In this document: positions 18,413 through 28,111 of the stretch, piece after piece
Numbering within the stretch: position 1 is the stretch's first letter
How the letters are laid out: every line of letters begins with the position of its first letter
Assembly: GCF_046506625.1 (NCBI RefSeq)
Contig: NZ_JBKFFP010000005.1
Coordinates: 1-64,000 of the forward strand
Reading direction: 5' to 3'
Length of the DNA stretch: 64,000 bases
Source of the DNA: Zhengella sedimenti
GTDB lineage: Bacteria; Pseudomonadota; Alphaproteobacteria; Rhizobiales; Rhizobiaceae
Notes under the pieces: model-generated
Seen by the model: only the letters and a program-made list of their open reading frames with translations
What the model was told of the DNA's origin: nothing
Database searches by the model: none
Made by a program: the position numbers and the translations under genes

Positions 18413-19621
18413 ATGGCAGATGCATATGTATATGACGCCGTGCGCACGCCTCGCGGACGCGGCAAGAAGGACGGCAGCCTGCACGAGGTGCCGGCCGTGC
18501 GCCTCGGCGCGAAGGTGCTGGAAGCCGTGCGCGACCGCAACGGGCTGGACACCGGCACGGTCGACGACATCATTTTCGGCTGTGTCGATCCGGTCGGCGA
18601 GGCCGGGTCGGTCATTCCGCGCGCCTCCGCCTTCGAGGCCGGCTACGACAACAAGGCGCCCGGCATGCAGATCTCGCGTTTCTGCGCGTCTGGCCTCGAC
18701 GCCATCAATTTCGGCGCGGCAAAGATCGCCCAGGGCGCCGATGACATCGTCATCGCCGGCGGCGTGGAAAGCATGTCGCGCGTCGGCATGGGCATGTCCG
18801 GCGGCGCCTGGTTCATGGACCCCTCGGTCGGCCTGCCGTCCTACTTTATGCCCCAGGGCGTCTCGGCGGACCTGATCGCCACCAAGCACGGCTTCTCGCG
18901 CGACGATGTGGACGCCTATGCCGTGGAAAGCCAGAAGCGCGCCGCCCACGCCTGGGAACAGGGCTGGTTCAGGAACTCCGTCATCCCGATCAAGGACCAG
19001 AACGGCCTGACGATCCTGGACCATGACGAGCACATGCGCCCGGGCACCAACATGCAGTCCCTGGCGTCCCTCAATCCCTCCTTCGTCATGCCCGGCGAGA
19101 TGGGCGGCTTCGAGGCCGTCGCCGTCCAGCGCTATCCCGAGATCGAGGGCCTCAACTACGTTCACCATGCCGGCAATTCGTCGGGCATCGTGGATGGCGC
19201 GGCAGCCGTCCTGCTCGGCTCGAAGAAGGCCGGCAAGACCATGGGGCTGAAGCCGCGCGCGCGCATCCGCGCCTTCACCAACATCGGTTCCGAACCGGCC
19301 ATCATGCTGACCGGCCCGGTGGACGTGACGGAAAAGCTCTTGAAGCGCGCAAAGATGAAGATCTCGGACATCGACCTGTTCGAGCTCAACGAGGCCTTTG
19401 CCTCCGTCGTGCTGCGCTACATGCAGGCCTTCGAAATCCCCCACGACCGGATCAACGTGAATGGCGGCGCCATCGCGATGGGCCATCCGCTGGGCGCCAC
19501 CGGCGCCATGATTTTCGGCACCGTTCTGGACGAACTGGAACGCCGCGACCTGAACACCGCGCTTGTCACGCTGTGCATCGGCGCGGGCATGGGCACTGCC
19601 ACCATCATCGAACGCGTCTGA
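18413..19621 (+). CDS. Acetyl-CoA C-acyltransferase (thiolase)
   Basis: 402 residues, start ATG 18413 with AGGAGA. The nucleophile is Cys91 in SRFCASGLDAINF; the catalytic His358 is in AMGHPLGATGA and the second Cys388 in CIGAGMG. It carries out thiolytic cleavage of 3-ketoacyl-CoA in beta-oxidation. Located between the dehydrogenases and the FadJ-like multienzyme, so it is most likely a FadA/FadI functional equivalent rather than a biosynthetic thiolase. Confidence 0.93.
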   Translation: MADAYVYDAVRTPRGRGKKDGSLHEVPAVRLGAKVLEAVRDRNGLDTGTVDDIIFGCVDPVGEAGSVIPRASAFEAGYDNKAPGMQISRFCASGLDAINFGAAKIAQGADDIVIAGGVESMSRVGMGMSGGAWFMDPSVGLPSYFMPQGVSADLIATKHGFSRDDVDAYAVESQKRAAHAWEQGWFRNSVIPIKDQNGLTILDHDEHMRPGTNMQSLASLNPSFVMPGEMGGFEAVAVQRYPEIEGLNYVHHAGNSSGIVDGAAAVLLGSKKAGKTMGLKPRARIRAFTNIGSEPAIMLTGPVDVTEKLLKRAKMKISDIDLFELNEAFASVVLRYMQAFEIPHDRINVNGGAIAMGHPLGATGAMIFGTVLDELERRDLNTALVTLCIGAGMGTATIIERV

Positions 19622-19641
19622 CCGGGAGAGAGAGAAAGAAA

Positions 19642-21861
19642 ATGGCTGAATACAGGAATTTCACGGTCGACGTGGACGCCGACGGCATCGCGCTTGTCAC
19701 GTGGGACATGCCGGACAAGTCGATGAACGTTTTCACCCAGGAGGTGATGGACGAGATCGACGCCATCATCGACCAGGTGGTCGCCGACGAGGCGGTCAAG
19801 GGCGCGGTCTTCACCTCCGGCAAGAAGGACAGCTTCTCCGGCGGTGCCGACCTGACCATGCTGCGCGGCATCTTCGACACGATCCGCGACGCCAAGGCGA
19901 AGGATCCGGCCAAGGCCGCCGAACTCGTCTTCGCGGCGGCTGGACGCATGAACTGGCTCTGGCGCAAGCTGGAGACCTGCGGCAAGCCATGGGTGTCCGC
20001 CATCAACGGCACCTGCATGGGCGGGGCGTTCGAGCTGTCGCTGGCCTGCCATGCCCGCGTGGTCGCTGACAGCGACGCGGTGAAGATCGCCCTGCCGGAA
20101 GTCAAGGTCGGCATCTTTCCGGGCGCCGGCGGCACCCAGCGCGTGCCGCGCCTGACCGACACCCAGTCGGCCATGCAGATGATGACGACGGGCCAGACCC
20201 TGTCGCCTGCCAAGGCGGTCAAGATGGGCCTGGTGACATCCGTCGTGCCGGGCAGGAAGCTCGTCGAAGAGGCGAAGAAGCTGATAAGGGATGGCCTTGA
20301 GCCGGTCCAGCCCTGGGACAAGAAGGGCTTCAAGCTGCCCGGCGGACCGGTCTATTCGGCGGCCGGCGCCAATCTCTTCCCGCCGGCCATCGCCCATCTG
20401 CGCAAGCAGACCTATGGCAACTATCCGGCCGCGACCGCCATCCTGAAGTGCATCTATGAGGGGCTCCTGGTGCCCTTCGACACGGCACTGCGGATCGAGC
20501 AGCGCTATTTCGCCGAAATCCTGCAGACCACCGAGGCGGGCATGATGATCCGCTCGCTCTTCGTCTCGTTGCAGGAACTCAACAAGGGCGCGCGCCGGCC
20601 GGAAGGCGTCAAGCCGACGAAGTTCAAAAAGGTCGGCGTCCTCGGCGCCGGCTTCATGGGCGCGGGCATCGCCTATGTCACCGCCAAGGCCGGGATCCCG
20701 GTCGTCCTGGTCGACCGTGACCAGGAAGCCGCCGACAAGGGCAAGGCCCATTCCGCCAGCCTGATGGACGGCCTCATCAAGAAGGGCCGCGCCACGGCGG
20801 AGGACAAGGAGAAGCTGCTCTCGCTGATCACGGCCACGCCGGACTATGCTGAACTGGACGGCGCCGATCTCGTCATCGAGGCGGTGTTCGAGGATTCGGA
20901 AGTCAAGAAGGGCGTAACGGAGAAGGCCGAGGCCGTGCTCAAGTCCTCCGGCATTTTCGCCTCCAACACCTCCACCATCCCGATCACCGGACTGGCGAAG
21001 AACTCGAAGCGTCCGAAGAACTTCATCGGCATCCACTTCTTCTCGCCCGTCGACAAGATGATGCTGGTGGAAATCATCATGGGCAAGAAGACCGGCGACA
21101 AGGCCCTGGCAACCGCCATCGACTATGTCCGCGCCATCAAGAAGACGCCGATCGTTGTCAATGACACGCGCGGCTTCTACGTCAACCGTTGCGTGCTGCG
21201 CTACATGTCGGAAGCATACAACATGCTCATCGAGGGCGTGCCGCCGGCCATGATCGAGAATGCCGCCAAGATGGCCGGCATGCCGGTCGGGCCGCTGGCG
21301 CTCAACGACGAGACCGCCATCGACCTGTCGCAGAAGATCCTCAAGCAGACCATCCGCGACATGGGCGAGAAGGCCGTCGACATGCGCCATGTCGAACTGG
21401 TCGACACCCTGGTCGACACCCATGGCCGTCTGGGCCGCAAGAACGGCAAGGGCTTCTACGACTATCCGGCGAAGCCCGCCAAGAAGCACCTGTGGCCCGG
21501 CCTCAAGGATCTCTATCCGCAGCAGGACCCGGACAAGGTGGATGTGGAGGAACTCAAGCAGCGCTTCCTCGTCACCATCGCGCTGGAAGCGGCCCGCGTC
21601 ATGGAAGAGGGCATCGTCACCGATCCGCGCGAGGCCGATGTCGGCTCCATCCTGGCCTTCGGCTTCGCGCCCTACACCGGCGGCGCGCTGTCCTATATCG
21701 ACGGCATGGGCGTGGCCGAATTCGTCGACCTGGCGAAGAAGCTGCAGAAGAAATACGGCAAGCAGTTCAAGGCGCCGAAGGGCCTCGTCGAGATGGCCGA
21801 AAAGGACGAGACCTTCTACGAGCGTTACGGCGCGAAGGCGGAAGAGAGGCAGGCCGCCTGA
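19642..21861 (+). CDS. fadJ: FadJ/FadB-type multifunctional enoyl-CoA hydratase / 3-hydroxyacyl-CoA dehydrogenase
   Basis: 739 residues. Residues 1-190 are a crotonase domain (SGGADLTMLRG; NGTCMGGAFELSLACH; PEVKVGIFPGAGGTQR). The Rossmann NAD site starts near residue 331 (VGVLGAGFMGAGIAYVTAKAG), with the dehydrogenase catalytic region IHFFSPVDKMMLVEII near 466 and tandem C-terminal helical domains. It converts trans-2-enoyl-CoA to 3-ketoacyl-CoA in two steps. Start ATG 19642, behind a GA-rich stretch 20 bases after the thiolase stop. Confidence 0.93.
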   Translation: MAEYRNFTVDVDADGIALVTWDMPDKSMNVFTQEVMDEIDAIIDQVVADEAVKGAVFTSGKKDSFSGGADLTMLRGIFDTIRDAKAKDPAKAAELVFAAAGRMNWLWRKLETCGKPWVSAINGTCMGGAFELSLACHARVVADSDAVKIALPEVKVGIFPGAGGTQRVPRLTDTQSAMQMMTTGQTLSPAKAVKMGLVTSVVPGRKLVEEAKKLIRDGLEPVQPWDKKGFKLPGGPVYSAAGANLFPPAIAHLRKQTYGNYPAATAILKCIYEGLLVPFDTALRIEQRYFAEILQTTEAGMMIRSLFVSLQELNKGARRPEGVKPTKFKKVGVLGAGFMGAGIAYVTAKAGIPVVLVDRDQEAADKGKAHSASLMDGLIKKGRATAEDKEKLLSLITATPDYAELDGADLVIEAVFEDSEVKKGVTEKAEAVLKSSGIFASNTSTIPITGLAKNSKRPKNFIGIHFFSPVDKMMLVEIIMGKKTGDKALATAIDYVRAIKKTPIVVNDTRGFYVNRCVLRYMSEAYNMLIEGVPPAMIENAAKMAGMPVGPLALNDETAIDLSQKILKQTIRDMGEKAVDMRHVELVDTLVDTHGRLGRKNGKGFYDYPAKPAKKHLWPGLKDLYPQQDPDKVDVEELKQRFLVTIALEAARVMEEGIVTDPREADVGSILAFGFAPYTGGALSYIDGMGVAEFVDLAKKLQKKYGKQFKAPKGLVEMAEKDETFYERYGAKAEERQAA

Positions 21862-21882
21862 GGCCGGAAGGGCTCCGATCCC

Positions 21883-22437
21883 ATGTATGTATGGGCCCGC
21901 ATGATCCGGATCGCGGCGACCTACCGCCGCCGCGGTCCCTTCCGGGCCGGTGACGAAAGCCGGCTCACCTTCCGTTGCCTGCCGACGGATATCGACCCGA
22001 ACCTGCATCTCAACAATGCCCGCTACATGATGCTGGCCGATTGCGGCCGGCTCGACATCTTCTTCCGTTCCGGGCTTCTCAAGCTCACCCGATCGCGCAA
22101 CTGGGGCCCGCTCATGGGCGGCGTGCAGGCCGTCTATGTGCGCGAGATCCGGCTCTGGAAGCGTTTCGATGTGGTCTCCACCATCGAGACCTGGGAGGAA
22201 AGCCAGATCATCGGCCGGCACCGCTTCCTGCTGGAGGATGGCACCACGGCTGCCGTGGTCATGACGACGGCCGGCATCTACGATTTCGCCAATCGCCATT
22301 TCATCCGCGCAGGCGAAGTGGTCGAGGCGCTGGGCTACGAGGACCGGCCGCGTCCGCCGACCGCTGCCGAGCGGGCCTTCATGGCTTCGCATGCCAATAT
22401 CCGCGCCTTTGCCAGGCAGGCCGCGCCGGGCAACTGA
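21883..22437 (+). CDS. Hotdog-fold thioesterase family protein
   Basis: 184 residues of the 4HBT/THEM6-like type: DIDPNLHLNNARYMMLADCGRLD is the active-site helix region, followed by a hydrophobic beta sheet. It probably hydrolyses acyl-CoA thioesters. It lies 21 bases after the FadJ-like gene in the same direction and is likely the last gene of the operon. Confidence 0.85.
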   Translation: MYVWARMIRIAATYRRRGPFRAGDESRLTFRCLPTDIDPNLHLNNARYMMLADCGRLDIFFRSGLLKLTRSRNWGPLMGGVQAVYVREIRLWKRFDVVSTIETWEESQIIGRHRFLLEDGTTAAVVMTTAGIYDFANRHFIRAGEVVEALGYEDRPRPPTAAERAFMASHANIRAFARQAAPGN

Positions 22438-22520
22438 CCGCGGCAGGGGCCTGTCTTTTTTCCTGTCATGTCCTAAGCTGTTGACCGGAGCGCCGGAAAC
22501 CGGCGAAGCGAGGCGATCCC

Positions 22521-23147
22521 ATGACCGCACATATCGATTATTACTTCACCTGCATCTCGCCTTTCAGCTATTTCGGCCATCAGGCCATCGGCGCGGTGGC
22601 CCGCCGTCACGGTGCGGTGCTGAACCTGCGTCCGTTCCGGCTGGGCACGGTGTTCCAGAGCTCCGGCGCGGTGCCGCTTGCCCAGCGCCCGGTTCCGCGC
22701 CAGCGCTACCGCATGCTGGAACTGCAGCGGATCGCCGCCATGCGGGACCTGCCGGTCAACCTGAAACCGGCGCATTTCCCCACCGATCCCGCGCTGGCTG
22801 ACGCCACGGTCGCGGCGCTGGTGGACGACGGGGCGGATGCCTTCGCCTATCTCGACAGCCTCTATCGCGCCGTCTGGGTGGACGAGGTGGACGTCGCCGA
22901 CGACGCGGTGCTGGCCGAACGGCTGGAACGAGCCGGTTTCGATGCCGCCGGCATCATCGCCAGGGCGCGCAGCGAAGCGGTCAGCGCGCTTGTCGATGCC
23001 AATACCGAAGCGGCAATCGCGGCCGGCGCGCTGGGAAGCCCGACCTATGTGCTCAATGGCGAGGTCTTCTGGGGGCAGGACCGGGTGGAGTACCTCGAAC
23101 ACGCGCTGGCGACCGGGCGCGGACCGTTTTTCGCCGACATGGCCTGA
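22521..23147 (+). CDS. 2-hydroxychromene-2-carboxylate isomerase family protein (DsbA-like fold)
   Basis: 208 residues. N-terminal IDYYFTCISPFSYFGHQAI and C-terminal GALGSPTYVLNGEVFWGQDRVEYLEHAL are the two family landmarks; the conserved Ser of the SP(F/Y) motif is present. Members are glutathione-dependent isomerases in aromatic degradation, but most genomic copies have no known substrate. No aromatic catabolism genes lie nearby. Confidence 0.85.
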   Translation: MTAHIDYYFTCISPFSYFGHQAIGAVARRHGAVLNLRPFRLGTVFQSSGAVPLAQRPVPRQRYRMLELQRIAAMRDLPVNLKPAHFPTDPALADATVAALVDDGADAFAYLDSLYRAVWVDEVDVADDAVLAERLERAGFDAAGIIARARSEAVSALVDANTEAAIAAGALGSPTYVLNGEVFWGQDRVEYLEHALATGRGPFFADMA

Positions 23148-23216
23148 CAGCGCTCTGGACAGGCCTGCGCCTGCACCCTTAAGGTAAATATTCCTTCGAG
23201 CGGAAAGGCTGGACCC

Positions 23217-23855
23217 ATGCTTTCCCATTCCGGCGTCTGGGCGGCCATCGATGCCCTTGCCGAACGCCACGGCCTGTCGGCCTCCGGACTGGCGCGCCGG
23301 GCGGGGCTTGATTCCACGGCCTTCAACCGCTCAAAGCGCCTGTCCGGCGACGGACGTCCGCGCTGGCCTTCCACCGAATCGATCGCCAAGATCCTCTCGG
23401 CCACCGGAACGTCGCTCGGCGAGTTCATGAAGCTCCTCGACGCCGGTCCGGCAGGCGGCTATGGCGCGCCGGCGCGCGTGCCGCTGCTTGGCGTCGCCCA
23501 GGCCGGTGCCGGCGGCTTCTTCGATGATGCGGGCTTTCCGGCGGGGCAGGGCCTCGACATCGTGGATTTCCCCGTCCAGCCGGGCGAGGGCGTCTACGCG
23601 CTGGAAGTGCAGGGCGATTCCATGCTTCCGGTCTACCGTGACGGCGACCGCCTGATCGTGCAGCCGGGCGCGCAATGCCGAAAGGGCGACCGCGTGGTCG
23701 TGCGCACGCGCGGCGGCGAGGTGATGGCCAAGGTGCTGGCCCGCCAGGGCCGCACGGAACTGGAACTGGCTTCCCTCAATCCGGACCATCCTCCCCGTGT
23801 GCTCGATCAAGGCGATGTGGACTGGATGGCCCGCATCCTCTGGGCGAGCCAGTAG
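23217..23855 (+). CDS. XRE-type helix-turn-helix regulator with S24 (LexA-like) peptidase domain
   Basis: 212 residues. The N-terminal part has a helix-turn-helix (LSASGLARRAGLDSTAFNRSKR). The C-terminal S24 domain has Ser135 in QGDSMLP and Lys172 in GEVMAKVL, the expected dyad, and an Ala-Gly pair at 96-99 as candidate self-cleavage site. The architecture is that of phage CI-like and stress-response repressors, but no phage genes surround it and similar solitary copies occur in Rhizobiales chromosomes. Confidence 0.85.
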   Translation: MLSHSGVWAAIDALAERHGLSASGLARRAGLDSTAFNRSKRLSGDGRPRWPSTESIAKILSATGTSLGEFMKLLDAGPAGGYGAPARVPLLGVAQAGAGGFFDDAGFPAGQGLDIVDFPVQPGEGVYALEVQGDSMLPVYRDGDRLIVQPGAQCRKGDRVVVRTRGGEVMAKVLARQGRTELELASLNPDHPPRVLDQGDVDWMARILWASQ

Positions 23856-23863
23856 GCGGTTTC

Positions 23864-24562
23864 ATGCGGCTGCGCTGGCTGGCCCTGCCGCTATTACTCC
23901 TGGCCGCGCTGCTGGCTGCCATGGAGTTCTGGCCCCGCGACCCGGCCGGAACGACCGTGAAGCTTGCGCCGCAATCGGAACGTCAGACGCCGGCCATGGC
24001 CCCGCGGCAGGACGGCCGTCCCGAGGCGGGAGAGACAGCCGCCGCGCTGCCGGGCTACGAACGTGTCGCGCCGCGTCCGCCGCTCAGTCCCCTTGCCGCC
24101 CCGGCAGTACCCGCGCCGCCGCCCGATCCGTCCGGTACCACCGGCTGGCAGGAGCGCCTGCTTCACCGTCCGGTGGCGCTGGAGGCCAATCTGCTGGAGG
24201 CGGAGGGCCACCGCCTGCGTCTCGACGGCATCGAGACGCCGCCGCTGGAGACCACCTGCCGCGACGGCGACGGCCAGGACCAGCCCTGCGGCATGATGGC
24301 GCGAACGGCGTTGCGCCAATGGATCCGCGCGCGTGCCATTTCCTGCCGCGCACCGGAGAAGCCCAACCCGGCCGTCATCACCACGTCCTGCGCGCTGGCC
24401 GGTGACGACATGGCGGCATGGATGGCGCGGAACGGCTGGGCCTTGGAAGTGAACGGTCCCGGCCTTGAAGCGCGCCTTGCCGAGGCGCGCGAAAAGGGCA
24501 GGGGATTGTATGCCTTCAAGGCGGTCAATCCGCTGCCAGCGTCTTCACAAGGCGGGCGCTGA
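23864..24562 (+). CDS. Membrane-anchored staphylococcal nuclease-like (thermonuclease family) protein
   Basis: 232 residues: N-terminal membrane helix (LRWLALPLLLLAALLAAMEFW), Pro-rich linker to about residue 90, then an SNase-like domain (RLRLDGIETPPLETTCRDG; ARTALRQWI; AREKGRGLYAFK). The start ATG 23864 is eight bases after the S24 gene stop, so the pair may be co-transcribed. Several catalytic Arg/Glu positions of true SNase are not obvious, so nuclease activity is uncertain. Confidence 0.7.
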   Translation: MRLRWLALPLLLLAALLAAMEFWPRDPAGTTVKLAPQSERQTPAMAPRQDGRPEAGETAAALPGYERVAPRPPLSPLAAPAVPAPPPDPSGTTGWQERLLHRPVALEANLLEAEGHRLRLDGIETPPLETTCRDGDGQDQPCGMMARTALRQWIRARAISCRAPEKPNPAVITTSCALAGDDMAAWMARNGWALEVNGPGLEARLAEAREKGRGLYAFKAVNPLPASSQGGR

Positions 24563-24608
24563 GGCCCATATGCGGGCTGAAGATGCCTGACAGCAAACAG
24601 GAGCCGAC

Positions 24609-24917
24609 ATGGCCAAACCCGTCACCATCACCGTCTCTCACGAACTGGGCCGGGAAAAGGCACTCGAACGTGTGCGCGACCGTTTCGACCAGGTGGAGAA
24701 AGCCATCGGCATGGGTGTTCGCCTCGACAAGGAATGGCGCGAAGAGCAGTTGCACTTTTCCGCCGGCGCCTTCGGCCAGACCGTGACCGGCACCGTGGAT
24801 GTGAGCGAAACGGACATGACGATCCAGCTCATGCTGCCCGCCCTTCTCGCCGGCATGGCCGGAAAGCTGTCCGACACGCTCGGCAAGCAGAGCCGCCTGC
24901 TCCTGTCGAAGGAATAG
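24609..24917 (+). CDS. Polyhydroxyalkanoic acid system family protein
   Basis: 102 residues of the PHA_gran_rgn type: VTITVSHELGREKALERVRDR start, then a beta-rich core and a MAGKLSDTLGKQSRLLL end. It is found near PHA granule genes in many proteobacteria; the function is not established. ATG 24609 lies behind CAGGAG. It is convergent with lysS, with nine bases between them. Confidence 0.85.
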   Translation: MAKPVTITVSHELGREKALERVRDRFDQVEKAIGMGVRLDKEWREEQLHFSAGAFGQTVTGTVDVSETDMTIQLMLPALLAGMAGKLSDTLGKQSRLLLSKE

Positions 24918-24926
24918 GCGAAAGGC

Positions 24927-26582
24927 TCAGGCGAGTTCGCCGCTCAGCGCCTTCCGGATCAGCGCCCGCATTTCCGCGATTCCGTAGAGCGCCGTGAACG
25001 AGCCGAAGCGCGGGCCCCGCTCCTGGCCGAGCAGCACCTCGTAGATCATCTGGAAAAAGGCGACCGAGACGCCCGGCCCGCCATCCGGGCTGGTCTTCTT
25101 GTGGTCCTGGTAGCGCTCGATGCCGCGCGCCACGTCCAGCGCCGCATCCTGGATCGCCGCGCCATCGGCATCGGCAGGCAGGGCGCCGAGCGAGGCTTCG
25201 AGTGCCTCGAGCGCCGCGCGCTCCACGTCGTCGGGCGCCCGGAACGTCTTGGCCGGCAGCACGAAATCGTCGAAGTAGCGGATCGCGTAGCCGACCAGCT
25301 CGTCGAGCTTGGGATGCGTCTGCGCGGTCACGCCGGGGGCATAGCGCGAGATGAAGCCCCACAGCACGTTTTTGTCGTGGGCGTTGGAGGCGCTCACGAG
25401 ATTGAGCAGCATGGCGAAGCTGACCGGCATGTCACCGGCCGGCGGGTTGCCGCCGTGGATGTGCCAGACCGGGTTGGCAAGCCGGTTGGCCGTATCCTGC
25501 CGCTCATAGGCCGACAGGAAGGTGAAATACTCGTCCACCGCGCGCGGGATCACGTCGAAGTAGAGCCGCTTGGCCGTGCGCGGCTTCTGGAACATGTAGA
25601 GCGCCAGGCTTTCCGTCGGCGCATAGGCCAGCCACTCGTCGATGGTCAGGCCGTTGCCCTTGGACTTGGATATCTTCTCGCCCTTGTCGTCGAGGAACAG
25701 TTCGTAGACGAAATGCTCCGGCGGCCGCCCGCCCAGCGCCTTGCAGATGGAATCGTAGACCATCATGTTCGGCCCGTGATCCTTGCCGAACATCTCGAAA
25801 TCGACGTTGAGCGCTGCCCAGCGGGCCCCGAAATCGGGCTTCCACTGCAGTTTCACCTGCCCGCCGGTGACCCGCTGCGTGATCTCGTCCCCCTCGTCGT
25901 CGACATAGGTGATGGTGCCGTTGTCCGCGTCCACCGCCTTCATCGGCACGTAGAGCACCCGGCCGGTCTTGGGCGAGATCGGCAGGAAGGGGGAATAGGT
26001 CGCGCGCCGCTCCTCGCCCAGCGTCGGCAGCATGATGTCCATGATGGCGTCGTAGCGTTCCGCGACGCGCAGCAGGATGTCGTCGAACCTGCCGGACTTG
26101 TAGTACTCGGTCGCGCTGGCAAATTCGTAGTCGAAGCCGAACGTGTCGAGGAAACGCCGCAGCATGGCGTTGTTGTGATGGCCGAAGCTCGGATAGTCGC
26201 CGCCGAAGGGATTTGGCACCACGGTCAGCGGCATGTGCAGATAGGGCTCCAGCGCCTTGCGGTCCGGGACATTGTCCGGGATCTTGCGCATGCCGTCCAT
26301 GTCGTCGGAGAAACACAGCAGGCGCGTCGGCACCTTGTCGCCCGTCAGCACGCGGAATGCGTTGCGCACCATGGTCGTGCGCGCCACCTCTCCGAAGGTG
26401 CCGATATGCGGCAGGCCGGACGGGCCGTATCCCGTTTCGAACAGGATCTCGGCGGGAAAGCCGGTCTTCTCGTGGCGTTTGATGATCTTGCGTGCTTCCT
26501 CGAAAGGCCATGCCTTGCTGCTCTGCGCAGCGTCTGTGAGGGCCGGGGTCAGGCCGGACAGGATGTTCGAGGACGCGGTCAT
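24927..26582 (-). CDS. lysS: Lysine--tRNA ligase, class I
   Basis: 551 residues. Class I signatures are present: the HIGH-type motif PHIGT at His59 and the KMSKS-type KISKSKGNG near residue 302. The overall sequence matches the archaeal-type class I LysRS used by alphaproteobacteria in place of class II. Start ATG 26582 (MTASSNILSG) was chosen over an upstream frame extension to 26765 that runs through the divergent promoter region. Confidence 0.95.
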   Translation of the reverse strand: MTASSNILSGLTPALTDAAQSSKAWPFEEARKIIKRHEKTGFPAEILFETGYGPSGLPHIGTFGEVARTTMVRNAFRVLTGDKVPTRLLCFSDDMDGMRKIPDNVPDRKALEPYLHMPLTVVPNPFGGDYPSFGHHNNAMLRRFLDTFGFDYEFASATEYYKSGRFDDILLRVAERYDAIMDIMLPTLGEERRATYSPFLPISPKTGRVLYVPMKAVDADNGTITYVDDEGDEITQRVTGGQVKLQWKPDFGARWAALNVDFEMFGKDHGPNMMVYDSICKALGGRPPEHFVYELFLDDKGEKISKSKGNGLTIDEWLAYAPTESLALYMFQKPRTAKRLYFDVIPRAVDEYFTFLSAYERQDTANRLANPVWHIHGGNPPAGDMPVSFAMLLNLVSASNAHDKNVLWGFISRYAPGVTAQTHPKLDELVGYAIRYFDDFVLPAKTFRAPDDVERAALEALEASLGALPADADGAAIQDAALDVARGIERYQDHKKTSPDGGPGVSVAFFQMIYEVLLGQERGPRFGSFTALYGIAEMRALIRKALSGELA

Positions 26583-26746
26583 GGGATGGTGGCGCTCCGG
26601 TTGCGGTGCGATGCTATGCGCGACGATGCGCGGACCCTGATATTCAAGTGCCGGGCGGGGGTCAATCGGCGGACCCCTTAATTTGCTTGCGTCTGCCCGC
26701 GCCACACCATACCTATGCGGCCAACGGGATTGATCTGGAGTTGAAG

Positions 26747-27160
26747 ATGAGCCTGCTCGCGACACAGGATGCGCTGGTTTACGTCATGGTGGTGATGTCC
26801 GCGGTGGACCGATCCATGTCCGACGAGGAGATGCGGCGCATCGGCAATGTCATCGAGACGCTGCCGGTCTTCCGCGGCTACGGTGAGGACCGGCTGATTT
26901 CGGCGACGCGGGTGTGCCGGGAACTGCTTCAGGCCGATGACGGTCTGGACCGGATCTTCGACATCGTGTCGGAATCGGTGCCGCATCGCCTGCGCGACAC
27001 CGCCTATGCCCTGGCGGTCGAGGTGGCCGCGGCCGACCTGCATGTCGAGCAGGAGGAGCTGCGCTTCCTGCAGATGCTGCGTGACCGCCTCGGCCTCGAC
27101 AAGCTGACCGTTGCGGCCATCGAGCGCGGCGCCCAGGCGCGGTTCCGTACCGCGGAGTGA
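26747..27160 (+). CDS. TerB-like (tellurite resistance/co-chaperone fold) family protein
   Basis: 137 residues, all alpha-helical. The repeated acidic helix pattern (SAVDRSMSDEEMRRIGNVI; AADLHVEQEELRFLQMLRDRLGLD) is that of the TerB fold, with paired Asp/Glu residues able to bind metal. ATG 26747 follows GGAGTTGAAG. It is divergent from lysS. No other ter genes are near, so a tellurite role is not implied. Confidence 0.8.
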   Translation: MSLLATQDALVYVMVVMSAVDRSMSDEEMRRIGNVIETLPVFRGYGEDRLISATRVCRELLQADDGLDRIFDIVSESVPHRLRDTAYALAVEVAAADLHVEQEELRFLQMLRDRLGLDKLTVAAIERGAQARFRTAE

Positions 27161-27247
27161 ACGCGCCGCGCCTCACCCGAACGTGACTTGCCCGTGCGCG
27201 CCGGATTTCCCATGGCAGAAGGCACCGGACATCGAGGGTGAAACACC

Positions 27248-28111
27248 ATGCTTCAGTCGCTTCCCGAGCCCGTCATCCGCTTCGGCGCCTTCGCCTCCGT
27301 CTTCGCGGTGATGGCGCTGTTCGAACTCTGGTCGCCGCGCCTGGCGCGCCCGGAAATGGCGGGGGCCTGGAAGGGCAGGCGCTGGTTCACCAACCTGTCC
27401 ATGGCGGTGCTTTCGACGATCCTGCTGCGGCTCGTTTTCCCTGCCGCTGCCGTGGGCACCGCGCTCTGGGCGGAATCGAGGGGCTGGGGCCTGTTCCCCG
27501 CGCTGGGCGTGCCGCCGCTGGTCGCCGGCATCCTTGCCTTCGTCATCCTCGATTTCGCCGTCTGGCTGGAGCATTGGGCCAGCCACAAGATCCCGCTCTT
27601 GTGGCGGTTCCACCGCATGCACCATGCTGACACCGGCTTCGACCTGACCACGGCGCTGCGTTTCCACCCGGCCGAGATTCTCGTCTCCATGGTCTGGAAG
27701 GCGGCGATCGTCGTGCTGCTGGGCCCGCCCGTGGTCGCGGTTCTCGTCTTCGAGATCGTGCTCAACGCGACCGCCATGTTCAACCACGCCAATGCCCGCC
27801 TGCCGCTGAAGCTCGACCGTGTGCTGCGGCTGTTTCTGGTCACACCCGACATGCATCGCGTGCACCATTCGTCATGGCAGCCGGAGACCGATTCGAACTA
27901 CGGTTTCAACCTTCCCGTCTGGGACAGGCTTTTCGGCACCTATCGCGACCAGCCCCGGGCCGGTCATGACGGCATGACCATCGGGCTCGACGAGTTTCGC
28001 GGGCCCGCCACCGCCAGCCTGCCCTGGTCGCTCTTGCTGCCCTTCCGGCGGTCCGGATACCATGTCGGCGCCGCCGCGCGGTCAGAAGAAGCCGACCGGG
28101 AAATAGCGTAG
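27248..28111 (+). CDS. Sterol desaturase / fatty acid hydroxylase family membrane protein
   Basis: 287 residues with four to six membrane helices and the eight-histidine di-iron motif: EHWASHKIPLLWRFHRMHHAD, then NHAN and HRVHHSS. These non-haem iron enzymes hydroxylate or desaturate lipids; the substrate is unknown. Its last 30 bases overlap the convergent gene's end on the other strand. Confidence 0.9.
   Translation: MLQSLPEPVIRFGAFASVFAVMALFELWSPRLARPEMAGAWKGRRWFTNLSMAVLSTILLRLVFPAAAVGTALWAESRGWGLFPALGVPPLVAGILAFVILDFAVWLEHWASHKIPLLWRFHRMHHADTGFDLTTALRFHPAEILVSMVWKAAIVVLLGPPVVAVLVFEIVLNATAMFNHANARLPLKLDRVLRLFLVTPDMHRVHHSSWQPETDSNYGFNLPVWDRLFGTYRDQPRAGHDGMTIGLDEFRGPATASLPWSLLLPFRRSGYHVGAAARSEEADREIA

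Noticed and set aside
22438..22465. Terminator after the thioesterase gene
   Set aside because: Six Ts are present but the stem is only about four pairs.
19417..22530. 1037-codon minus-strand open frame
   Set aside because: Antisense to the thiolase, FadJ-like and thioesterase genes, with His/Arg/Gly-rich composition and no motifs; a product of GC-rich codon use.
23217..23855. Prophage or SOS repressor interpretation of the S24 regulator
   Set aside because: No phage structural, integrase or lysis genes nearby and no LexA-box-like operators recognised.
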